From Treponema sp. (GTDB taxonomy: Bacteria > Spirochaetota > Spirochaetia > Treponematales > Treponemataceae): a stretch of 9,639 nt of DNA. The position numbers and the translations under genes are program-made. Shown here piece after piece: positions 1 through 6,587 of the stretch. The notes beneath the pieces were generated by a model. It was given only the letters and a program-made list of their open reading frames with translations. It made no database searches and was not told the origin of the DNA. How positions within the stretch are numbered: the stretch's first letter is position 1; each line of letters opens with the position of its first letter. The stretch spans positions 1 through 9,639 of the forward strand of contig JAFPCT010000029.1 in NCBI GenBank assembly GCA_017390125.1, in the 5' to 3' direction.

Positions 1-1
1 G

Positions 2-1963
2 TGTTCTCTTGCTGTTGCGGCAATTTTCGTACCAGTTCTTTCGTCGAAGTACCTTGTAATCGGCAAGTCTTCAATGATTCAGAAGAACAAGGTTGCGGCC
101 GGATTTGACGCTCTTATGGGACGCTTCTTTGCATGGCTGGATAATGACTATGCAGCTGCAGTACGCAAGGTTCTGCACCACAGAAGGCTTACACTTCTTA
201 GTGTATTCCTGCTGTTCATTGCTTCGATTTACGCAGTTACAGTTGTAGGGTTCATCTTTATGCCGGAAGTTCCTTCTACACAGGTTGTTGTTGACTTGAG
301 CATGCCTAAGGGAACGACAATAGATGTAACCCGGGAAGTAATTTATCAGATGAAGGAAAATGTACTTCCAGAATTGAAGGGCGTTAAGTTTACGACTACG
401 TCTGTCGGCGGCTCCAACATGCTCAGCAGCGCGTCGGATTCGAATACCGCTCAGTTTACAATTACGCTTTACAATGAAAGGGAGCGTGAACCTGGCTGGG
501 ACAATGAAGAAACTGCAAAGGAAAAGATTCGAAAGTATTTCTCTTCATTCCCTGGCGCTGAATTTACTTTCGGTGCAGGATCGATGAGTCCGACTCAGTC
601 TGCAATTGATGTTGTAGTACGCTCGGACGACCTTGATTTGGCGCGAAGTTCTGCAACGGAAATCCAGCAGATAATCAAGGACTATGCTTCGGATTACGTA
701 AATGAAACTACGATTGACCTTGAGGACGGACTTCCTGAACTCAAAATCAACATGGACAGAAACCGAATGTACGAGCTTGGTGTAAATGCATATTCTGCCG
801 GTGTAGAATTGAATGCCGCAATCAACGGAAAAACTGCCAGCCGCTATGACGACCACGGAAAGCAGATCGATATGATTGTACGTCTTGATTCTGCCGACAA
901 ACAGAAGTTCACTGACCTGGAGCAGCTTTATGTAATGAATTCTTCCGGCCAGCGAATTCCGTTTGCAAGTTTCTCACGATATGAAGAAGCTTATGCACCG
1001 GTTCAGATCCGCCGCGAAAGCCAGACCCGAACAATCCGCATTTCTCTGCAGCCAAAGAAAGGTTTCTCACTTAATGTAGTTCAGAAGAATGTTGACAGGG
1101 TTATCCGCGAGCACATAATTCAGGATGAGAACGTAATCATCAGTTATGACGGTTCATATAAAGACATGGTTGAGGCAATTCAGAAATTCTCAATCGTCAT
1201 CATAATGGCGGCCTGTCTTGTATTTGCCGTTATGGCCAGTCAGTTTGAGTCCTTTAAGGATCCGTACATCATCATCTTTACTATTCCGCTTTCATTCATC
1301 GGTGTAGTTTTGATTTACCTGATGACCGGCACAATGATGAACGTAGTATCCATAGTAGGTATGCTGGTACTTGTCGGTACAATCGTAAACAACGGTATCG
1401 TACTTGTTGACTACACGAACCTGCTCAGAAAGCGAGGATACAGCCTTGAGGAAGGATGTGTTGAAGCGGCAAGAAACCGTCTGCGACCTATCCTTATGTC
1501 TACGCTTACAACAATTACTTCGCTTATTCCTATGGCGTTCTTCCCTGGTGAAGGCGGAGCAATGACACAGCCGATTGGTCTTACGGTACTTGGCGGTATG
1601 AGTTTTGGTTCGCTTATGACTTTGTTCGTAATGCCGGTAATTTACTACAACTTCAACATTAAGCGTGAGCGCAAGATTCTTGAGGAACGTGCCCGTGAAA
1701 AGATTGACGATAACCTTGTAGGTGACATCGGCTCTGCTGAGGCAAACGGAGAAACTTTGTCAAAAGCCGAGCATGCTGAGAAAGCTATGCAGGTGGAGAC
1801 AACTGAAAAGAAACCGGATATTGTAGAGGTTCTTGCTGAAAAGGCTAAGGGAAGAAAATGTTCTTCAAAAAAGGCACTGGCAGGAAAATTAAAGGAACTT
1901 CAGTCGGCACTGGCAGATGTTTCGGATATGATTATGGACGATAATCAGGATGGCGAAAAATGA
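2..1963 (+). CDS. RND efflux transporter, inner-membrane subunit (AcrB/HAE1-like), C-terminal part; 5' end outside window
   Basis: This is the proton-driven inner-membrane pump of a tripartite efflux complex. The frame is open from base 2, so the first in-window ATG (base 74) is internal, and about 653 residues are visible of the 1000 or more usual in the family. Numbering from that ATG: TM7 is about 41-63, a large periplasmic porter/docking region spans 65-370, and TM8-TM12 lie near 372-390, 397-417, 423-447, 476-490 and 503-526. The run G435-T-I-V-N-N-G-I-V-L-V-D-Y447 matches the AcrB TM10 segment that carries the proton-relay Lys940, but here that place is Asn439. Such Asn variants occur in HAE1-type pumps, as I recall. 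The conserved R-L-R-P-I-L-M stretch follows at 469-475. After TM12 comes an unusual charged, probably cytoplasmic tail of about 100 residues (527-629). The substrate cannot be told. The stop overlaps the next gene's start. Confidence 0.93.
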   Translation, partial: CSLAVAAIFVPVLSSKYLVIGKSSMIQKNKVAAGFDALMGRFFAWLDNDYAAAVRKVLHHRRLTLLSVFLLFIASIYAVTVVGFIFMPEVPSTQVVVDLSMPKGTTIDVTREVIYQMKENVLPELKGVKFTTTSVGGSNMLSSASDSNTAQFTITLYNEREREPGWDNEETAKEKIRKYFSSFPGAEFTFGAGSMSPTQSAIDVVVRSDDLDLARSSATEIQQIIKDYASDYVNETTIDLEDGLPELKINMDRNRMYELGVNAYSAGVELNAAINGKTASRYDDHGKQIDMIVRLDSADKQKFTDLEQLYVMNSSGQRIPFASFSRYEEAYAPVQIRRESQTRTIRISLQPKKGFSLNVVQKNVDRVIREHIIQDENVIISYDGSYKDMVEAIQKFSIVIIMAACLVFAVMASQFESFKDPYIIIFTIPLSFIGVVLIYLMTGTMMNVVSIVGMLVLVGTIVNNGIVLVDYTNLLRKRGYSLEEGCVEAARNRLRPILMSTLTTITSLIPMAFFPGEGGAMTQPIGLTVLGGMSFGSLMTLFVMPVIYYNFNIKRERKILEERAREKIDDNLVGDIGSAEANGETLSKAEHAEKAMQVETTEKKPDIVEVLAEKAKGRKCSSKKALAGKLKELQSALADVSDMIMDDNQDGEK

Positions 1964-2268
1964 AAAGAATAGAGATTATGATGACTCAGGCTATTGAAGT
2001 GGATTTTGTGAAGCTGTATGAACGAGCCTGCCGTGTTGCAGAAATAAAATGCAAGTACACAAAAATTGACAACATTATGGGTCAGGGAAATACAAACCCT
2101 AAGTTGGGAGATGCCATCTGGCCTCAGCTTAACGTAATGTTCATTCTGATGATTGAGGACAAGTATGTTGGTGTCATCCGGAACATTATGAAAAACCTGC
2201 ACAAAACCTATGTCGGGGAAGGTGCAGCAGCTTTCATAAGCGATGTTGCTGATGTAGAAGAACTGTAG
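1960..2268 (+). CDS. PII-like transporter-associated protein (resembles the PG0541 family)
   Basis: This 102-aa soluble protein has the layout of a PII (GlnB-like) ferredoxin fold. I read a first strand M-K-R-I-E-I-M-M (1-8), helix 12-25, strand 30-39, a short T-loop-like segment 40-55 with G-Q-G-N-T-N, strand 56-65, helix 67-80, a Gly-rich B-loop-like V-G-E-G (85-88), and a last strand 89-97. The T-loop is much shorter than in GlnB and has no uridylylation-site Tyr, and the C-terminus stops early. Its ATG overlaps the pump's TGA (ATGA), and an AGGA lies 9 nt upstream, so translation is coupled. I recall small proteins in this position after RND pumps being named after Porphyromonas PG0541. 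I infer a role in regulating or sensing for the pump; the ligand is unknown. A DUF3240 or CutA-type relative is the main alternative. Confidence 0.75.
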   Translation: MKRIEIMMTQAIEVDFVKLYERACRVAEIKCKYTKIDNIMGQGNTNPKLGDAIWPQLNVMFILMIEDKYVGVIRNIMKNLHKTYVGEGAAAFISDVADVEEL

Positions 2269-2286
2269 CAGCTTAACTGCCTGCTG

Positions 2287-2316
2287 AACCGCCGTTATTG
2301 CAACGGCGGTTTTTTT
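2287..2316 (+). terminator. Intrinsic terminator of the RND/PII-like operon
   Basis: A 9-bp perfect stem, ACCGCCGTT (2288-2296) with AACGGCGGT (2302-2310), has a 5-nt loop and is extended by an A-T pair (2287/2311). A run of Ts through 2316 follows. It starts about 20 nt after the PII-like stop codon. It ends 4 nt short of the stop of the convergent gene. On the - strand the stem is not followed by a T-run, so it looks one-directional. Confidence 0.92.
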
Positions 2317-2320
2317 ATGC

Positions 2321-4441
2321 CTAGCGGAAAATCGAAGTGCGGAATATTTTTATGTGGTTTGCCCTGCTCACTGAATAGAAACGAATTTCACCAGTTTTAT
2401 GGAGCGCGAGTTTCACAAGGGAATCATTTGTCTGCTTAGCAAGCATAAGGGGCTGTCCCAAAAGTTTTTCCAGCCGGGAAGGATTGGTCTCGTCTGGAAT
2501 CGTAAGCTCAATCATGTCTCCGGACTGTATTGCATTTTCAAGGAGATGGATTTTCCCAGTGTAATTCATTCCGTCTGCCTCAAGAATCTCCATTCGGACG
2601 GTTTCCGGTTTGAGCTGCTCTTCATTCAAAATGACCTTGCGCTCAATGCGGGTCATTAGTCCTTCGTACTGCTGTTTTGAAAGCTCCATGGAATCAAGTT
2701 TACGGATGAGGCTGTCTTTAAATTCCTGGACCTGCTTCTCATGATCATAAAGCACCTGCTCTGTAACGGAAGGTTTCCGGGATTCGTTAAAATAGTTTGT
2801 TCCCCGTCGTACCAGCGGATAGTTGATTGTTTCTGCTTCTGGTGCGGCCGTCTTTACGTTTCCCATGAAATCCAGACCGGAATCTTTTATGAACTGGTCC
2901 GGCTCCTGGGAAAGCGGAATATTCAGAAGGAAAACTCCTGGTGCAAGCTGAAGCTGTATGTATGCTGCGATTTTAGGATTGTTCTGAACCAGCCGTTCCT
3001 GCTTTTCGTCCACCTTAAGGACATATCCTTTGTACAGAAGAGCAGAAGAATAGGACCTCTGCCATTCTTCAATATTGATTTCAAGGTTCTGTGGAATTTT
3101 ATAGGCGTTGTACTGCAGGAGCAGATCCATAATCTGCGGCTTCATAATGCTTTTGTCGAAAGCTCTGCTTACGGATTTGCGGGTAATTTCAAATTCTGTT
3201 ACGGTGCTGGAATTCTTTACGTTCATGAAAAGAATGAGAGGAAGAAGCTCCTTGAGTGAAAGACCCGGCATTATGGTTATGCTGGTTCCTGCGTTTATGT
3301 TCAGGATCCCCTTTTTCTGTTCCTGAGAAATGGTCTGTGTGCTGTTCAAAAGTCCTGCGCCAGGAACCAGTACAGGCTCTTCGTTTTCGGTTTTTCCTGT
3401 CTCTGAAAAAAATCCGAATTCAATTGCGTTGTCGATTATGGCCTCTTCAATCTGCCCTGAAAATTCTGTCTTTGCTGAATTCTGCAGGTGATTTTCCAGA
3501 ATGCGAAAAAAACGTCCTGTGGCAGGCCGTCTGTCTTCGTCCGGGATTTTGTTGCTTATCAGAAAGGCTGTGCGCAGGAGCGATGATTTTGAAAGCCCTG
3601 TCTGAGGAATAGAAGCGGCAACGTCCAGAAGAAGCTGTGTCTGGCTGCGGAGACCTTCCCGACCAAGGCGGACTGCGGCAGCTGTACATAAAAATGCGTA
3701 CTGCTGAATTTCCGGGTTCTGTGCAAATATTTCGAAGCGCTTTTCATCAACTTCCAGAGATTTTTCGCCCTGCTTTACAAGCTTTAAGTTTACAAATCCT
3801 TTTAAAAGCAGCTCCAGAATCTTCTGTTTTCCCGGGAAAATTTCTTCAAGCCGCTCAAGGTCCTTTTTCTTGAAGCTTGTGTTGTTGCGGCACATTTCCG
3901 GGTTTTCATAAATGTAGGAAATGAATGAAGCTATGAACAGAGGTGAAAGTGAAAACGGTGCGTCAAAATTGTGGGCCGCGAGCACTGGCTCAGGAAGAAG
4001 TTTCTTTACGTTGACGTAAGGTTTAAGGACATCTTCAAGCAGGGGATTCAGCGCAATAATGGATTCTTCCCGGTCGTTTTTGTATGAATAAATGATGAGC
4101 CGTTCAGTAAGATTCAGAAGTTCGGAATAAATTTCTGAAACGGGATATTCTGTTTTGAAAAACTCCGTGAGTTTGTCTTTTGTTGCATTTTCAATTGAAG
4201 CTACTGCAGAGATTATTTTTATGTCAAAATCTGAAAGGTAGGCGATGATTTTTTCTCTGTTCTGTTCCTTTCTGAAAATGGAGCTCAGCTGTTCAAGGAG
4301 TTTGTCCTTGTTGAAGGGCGTGCGTACTTCTCCGATGTAGATGCGCATTATCTCAAAAAAACGGTCATCGTTCAGAAGAGACATTGAGTTTCGCCAGCGG
4401 ATTATTCGCTGTACTTTCGGATCTTCTTTTTCTATCTGCAT
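2321..4441 (-). CDS. Helicase-associated protein, putative partner of bacterial XPB
   Basis: This 706-aa protein of unknown function follows the XPB gene by 1 nt. Residues 1-120 look helical and winged-helix-like. Residues about 380-495 resemble the helicase-associated module Helicase_C_3 (XPB/Ssl2 N-terminal type). The stretch T420 to W460 aligns without gaps to XPB residues 50-90, sharing T, S, A, Y-x-x-Y and P-Q-N. Residues 612-706 are strand-rich and end in G-E-I-R-F-Y-S-V, which recalls a WYL-like barrel; this is tentative. No helicase or nuclease motif is seen. I chose ATG 4441 over the longer start at 4474 because AAGGA lies 6 nt upstream and the XPB stop ends one base before it; the longer start would overlap XPB by 32 nt. 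As I recall, mycobacteria keep a similar pair (Rv0861c/Rv0862c). It probably acts with XPB on DNA, which is inference. It is not recognisably archaeal Bax1. Confidence 0.8.
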   Translation of the reverse strand: MQIEKEDPKVQRIIRWRNSMSLLNDDRFFEIMRIYIGEVRTPFNKDKLLEQLSSIFRKEQNREKIIAYLSDFDIKIISAVASIENATKDKLTEFFKTEYPVSEIYSELLNLTERLIIYSYKNDREESIIALNPLLEDVLKPYVNVKKLLPEPVLAAHNFDAPFSLSPLFIASFISYIYENPEMCRNNTSFKKKDLERLEEIFPGKQKILELLLKGFVNLKLVKQGEKSLEVDEKRFEIFAQNPEIQQYAFLCTAAAVRLGREGLRSQTQLLLDVAASIPQTGLSKSSLLRTAFLISNKIPDEDRRPATGRFFRILENHLQNSAKTEFSGQIEEAIIDNAIEFGFFSETGKTENEEPVLVPGAGLLNSTQTISQEQKKGILNINAGTSITIMPGLSLKELLPLILFMNVKNSSTVTEFEITRKSVSRAFDKSIMKPQIMDLLLQYNAYKIPQNLEINIEEWQRSYSSALLYKGYVLKVDEKQERLVQNNPKIAAYIQLQLAPGVFLLNIPLSQEPDQFIKDSGLDFMGNVKTAAPEAETINYPLVRRGTNYFNESRKPSVTEQVLYDHEKQVQEFKDSLIRKLDSMELSKQQYEGLMTRIERKVILNEEQLKPETVRMEILEADGMNYTGKIHLLENAIQSGDMIELTIPDETNPSRLEKLLGQPLMLAKQTNDSLVKLALHKTGEIRFYSVSRANHIKIFRTSIFR

Positions 4442-4442
4442 T

Positions 4443-6281
4443 TTAATTCCTTTCTGCAATGCAGCTGGAGTCATTAAGCTCGTTCAAATCGGCTTCTTCC
4501 GTGTACCGCAGGATTCTGTAGGAATATCCCTGCTCGGCAAGGAATTTCTGGCGGTTTGAGCCAAAATCTTCTTCAACTGTATTCCGGGTAATCAGGGTAA
4601 AGAAAAGGCTTTTTCGTTCTTTCGGGCGCAGGATTCGTCCCAGACGCTGAGCTTCTTCCTGACGGCTTCCAAAGGTACCGCTCACCTGAATTGCAATGGA
4701 AGCATCCGGCAGGTCAATGGCAAAGTTTGCTACTTTTGAGACTACAAGCACATGGATTTTTCCTTCGCGGAATTCTTTATAAATGCGGTCGCGCTCAACG
4801 TTTGGGGTTTTTCCGGTAATGATTGGCGCGCCCAGCAATTTTGCAATGCCGTTAAGCTGATCAAGGTACTGTCCGATTACAAGTATTTTGTCTTCCGGGA
4901 AGCGGTCGATGAGCTGTTTTGTCACTTCGTTCTTCACCGGGTTTTCGCTGGAAAGTTTGTGCTTTTCCCGTGGCGAAGCAACTGCATATTCAATTTCTTT
5001 TTCTTCTGGAAGGTCCATACGGATTTCAACGCATTCAGCTGTTGCAATCCAGTGACTTTTTTCCAGCTCTTTCCATGGAACGTCGTAGCGCTTAGGACCT
5101 ACAAGGCTGAATACAAAGCCTTCGCAGCCGTCCTCACGTACAAGGGTTGCTGTAAGACCGACGCGACGAACAGCCTGCACTTCGGCTACAACCCGGAATA
5201 CAGGTGCAGGAAGCATGTGAACTTCGTCGTAAATTATCAGGCCCCACTTGCGTTTTGTAAAAATTGAAAAATGAGGATAAGGTCCGTCTTTTTCTGGACG
5301 CCAGGTAAGAATCTGGTATGTCGCAACGGTTACCGGAGCAAGGTTTTTGTTTTCGCCGGTGTATTCTGCAATCTGGTCGTCACTCAGGTTTGTCTTGTCT
5401 TTAAGTTCCTGAATCCACTGATGGACAGCGGAGATGTTGGTTGTGATTATGAGCGTACTTGTCTTGAGCAGATCCATAATGGTCATGCCAACGATTGTTT
5501 TTCCGGCTCCGCATGGAAGCACTATTGTTCCGAATCCTGTTCCCGGACCCCGGTTTCCGATAAGTGCTTTTGCGGCTTCTTTCTGGTAGTTTCTGATTTC
5601 AAAACTGTTCCCGGCTTTTGTTTCCGTGCGGAGTGAAAAATCAAGAGGTTCGCCGTCTTCAAGCTGAACTTCATCTTTTACCGGCCATAAGGCTGTAAGC
5701 AGAACCTGTTTTATAGTTCCACGATCAGTGAGCTTCAGCTGAAAGCAGTATTTCTTTTCGTCTTCGGAAAGCTCGGCAGGATTTTCCACGCCTTCAGTGC
5801 TGTATTCGCATGGTTCAAGAAGTTTCTTTGCCTGAGGATTTGCTTTTATTTCAAGGTAAACCTGGCGGGAATTGGCAACAAGATACAGGTACTGCTCTTC
5901 AATTGTCTTTACGTCATCAGGTTTGATTTCATCATTAAGAACGTCTGCAGATTTTACCGGTACAATAACTTTTTTTCCCGGAACAAGGCGCAGTTTTCCA
6001 AAGCGGCCCGCAGTCTCTTTAATCCACATTGAGATGTTCTGGGGAACTTCATAGCGGGCATATTTTTCCAGAACTTTTACGGCATCATCCGGGGTAAGTC
6101 CTGCACTGGTTGCATTCCACAGTGAAAGGGGTGTAAGACGGTAAGTGTGAAGATGTTCCGGAGAGCGTTCGAGTTCTGCAAAAGGAATGAGCTCATTACG
6201 GCATTCGTTTGCAAGAGGTGCGTGTACGTCTAAAAGTAAAGTTCTGTCTCCCTGAACAATCAACGGATTATCAAATTGCAT
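4443..6281 (-). CDS. XPB/Rad25-family DNA repair helicase (superfamily 2)
   Basis: This is a 3'-5' SF2 helicase of the bacterial XPB type, 612 aa. The N-terminal module (5-95, N-P-L-I-V-Q to P-Q-N-I) is the XPB-specific domain also seen in mycobacterial XPB. The helicase core follows: a Q-like motif R230-N-Y-Q, Walker A P256-C-G-A-G-K-T262, Walker B D352-E-V-H355, motif III T377-A-T379, the XPB-diagnostic R-E-D at 382-384, and motif VI Q545-R-L-G-R-I-L-R-P553. All key residues are present, so it should be an active ATPase. Family knowledge puts XPB in strand opening for nucleotide excision repair and transcription in eukaryotes; its job in bacteria is little known. The start at 6281 sits four residues before the conserved N-P-L-I-V-Q, so little N-terminal sequence is missing or extra. 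It has no Shine-Dalgarno and is probably leaderless. It is the first gene of a two-gene unit with its partner. Confidence 0.95.
   Translation of the reverse strand: MQFDNPLIVQGDRTLLLDVHAPLANECRNELIPFAELERSPEHLHTYRLTPLSLWNATSAGLTPDDAVKVLEKYARYEVPQNISMWIKETAGRFGKLRLVPGKKVIVPVKSADVLNDEIKPDDVKTIEEQYLYLVANSRQVYLEIKANPQAKKLLEPCEYSTEGVENPAELSEDEKKYCFQLKLTDRGTIKQVLLTALWPVKDEVQLEDGEPLDFSLRTETKAGNSFEIRNYQKEAAKALIGNRGPGTGFGTIVLPCGAGKTIVGMTIMDLLKTSTLIITTNISAVHQWIQELKDKTNLSDDQIAEYTGENKNLAPVTVATYQILTWRPEKDGPYPHFSIFTKRKWGLIIYDEVHMLPAPVFRVVAEVQAVRRVGLTATLVREDGCEGFVFSLVGPKRYDVPWKELEKSHWIATAECVEIRMDLPEEKEIEYAVASPREKHKLSSENPVKNEVTKQLIDRFPEDKILVIGQYLDQLNGIAKLLGAPIITGKTPNVERDRIYKEFREGKIHVLVVSKVANFAIDLPDASIAIQVSGTFGSRQEEAQRLGRILRPKERKSLFFTLITRNTVEEDFGSNRQKFLAEQGYSYRILRYTEEADLNELNDSSCIAERN
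4448..4454 (-). promoter_or_regulatory. Ribosome binding site of the XPB partner, inside the end of XPB
   Basis: On the - strand the sequence reads GAAAGGA, 6 nt, ATG (4441). It lies in the last codons of XPB, whose TAA occupies 4445-4443. This fixes the partner's start at 4441 and implies translational coupling. Confidence 0.8.
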
Positions 6282-6289
6282 AGCAGAAT

Positions 6290-6318
6290 ATGATACAACA
6301 ATGCGGTAAAGTTCTCAA
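6290..6318 (-). promoter_or_regulatory. Sigma-70-type promoter of XPB, apparently leaderless
   Basis: On the - strand a -35 box TTGAGA (6318-6313), a 17-nt spacer and a -10 box TATCAT (6295-6290) lie just before XPB. Only 8 nt separate the -10 box from the ATG at 6281. A start site 6-8 nt after the -10 falls 0-2 nt from the ATG. The bases before the ATG (ATTCTGCT) contain no Shine-Dalgarno, in agreement. Confidence 0.65.
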
Positions 6319-6343
6319 TTAGGTGCAAAAAAAGTAGTGGTAT

Positions 6344-6579
6344 AAAAAAACAGCTGCCAGTCGAATAAACACAGCTCTCCTTCGCGCTGACTTTTTTGCA
6401 CAAAAATAAAAAACCGCAATATATGTAAAAAAAACAGCGGGAAGGAGAAGATGTTTTTTGTAAAAACACTCTGCTGTGCTGCCGCGAAAGCGGCAATGTA
6501 TATAGTTCCAAGGCACAGCAGCGTGTAGCACGGTAGCGTGCGGTTTTACAAAAAATCTTCGACTGGCAGCTGTTTTTTT
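6344..6579. repeat. 236-bp structured inverted-repeat element between ribD and XPB
   Basis: This element fills most of the roughly 300-nt gene-free gap. The ends are a perfect 21-bp inverted repeat (6344-6364 with 6559-6579; core CAGCTGCCAGTCGA). Each end carries seven As or Ts outermost, so transcripts from either strand would finish as a stem plus U-run. Nested inside are: TTTTTTGTAAAA (6454-6465) with TTTTACAAAAAA (6544-6555), 12 bp perfect; TCTCCTTCGCGCTG (6376-6389) with 6435-6448, 13 of 14; CTGCTGTGC (6471-6479) with GCACAGCAG (6513-6521), 9 bp; TGCCGC-GAAA-GCGGCA (6480-6495), a stem with a GNRA tetraloop; and GCACG-GTAG-CGTGC (6528-6541). It starts 8 nt after the ribD stop and ends 25 nt before the XPB -35 box. 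It can serve as the ribD terminator. It could also be a MITE-like or REP-like repeat, or a structured RNA. No clear target-site duplication or convincing protein was seen. Confidence 0.8.
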
Positions 6580-6587
6580 GCCTATAA

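Noticed and set aside
2287..2316. Use of the + strand terminator as the terminator of the convergent XPB-partner gene
   Set aside because: On the - strand the stem is followed by TTCAGC, not a T-run, so it is not clearly two-way.
2741..3259. + strand frame of 172 aa opposite the XPB partner
   Set aside because: It is a shadow of a coding strand with strong domain support; no ribosome site or family pattern is seen.
4442..4474. Longer start of the XPB partner (begins M-T-P-A-A-L-Q)
   Set aside because: It lies wholly within the end of XPB, and the ATG at 4441 has AAGGA at the right distance and no overlap with XPB.
4752..5267. + strand frame of 171 aa opposite XPB
   Set aside because: It runs antisense to conserved helicase motifs, and its Cys/Phe-rich translation matches no family I know.
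6260..6531. Small - strand frames across the ribD-XPB gap (83 and 70 aa)
   Set aside because: They are made of the inverted-repeat element, are rich in Phe/Cys from A/T runs, have no ribosome site, and one overlaps the XPB start.
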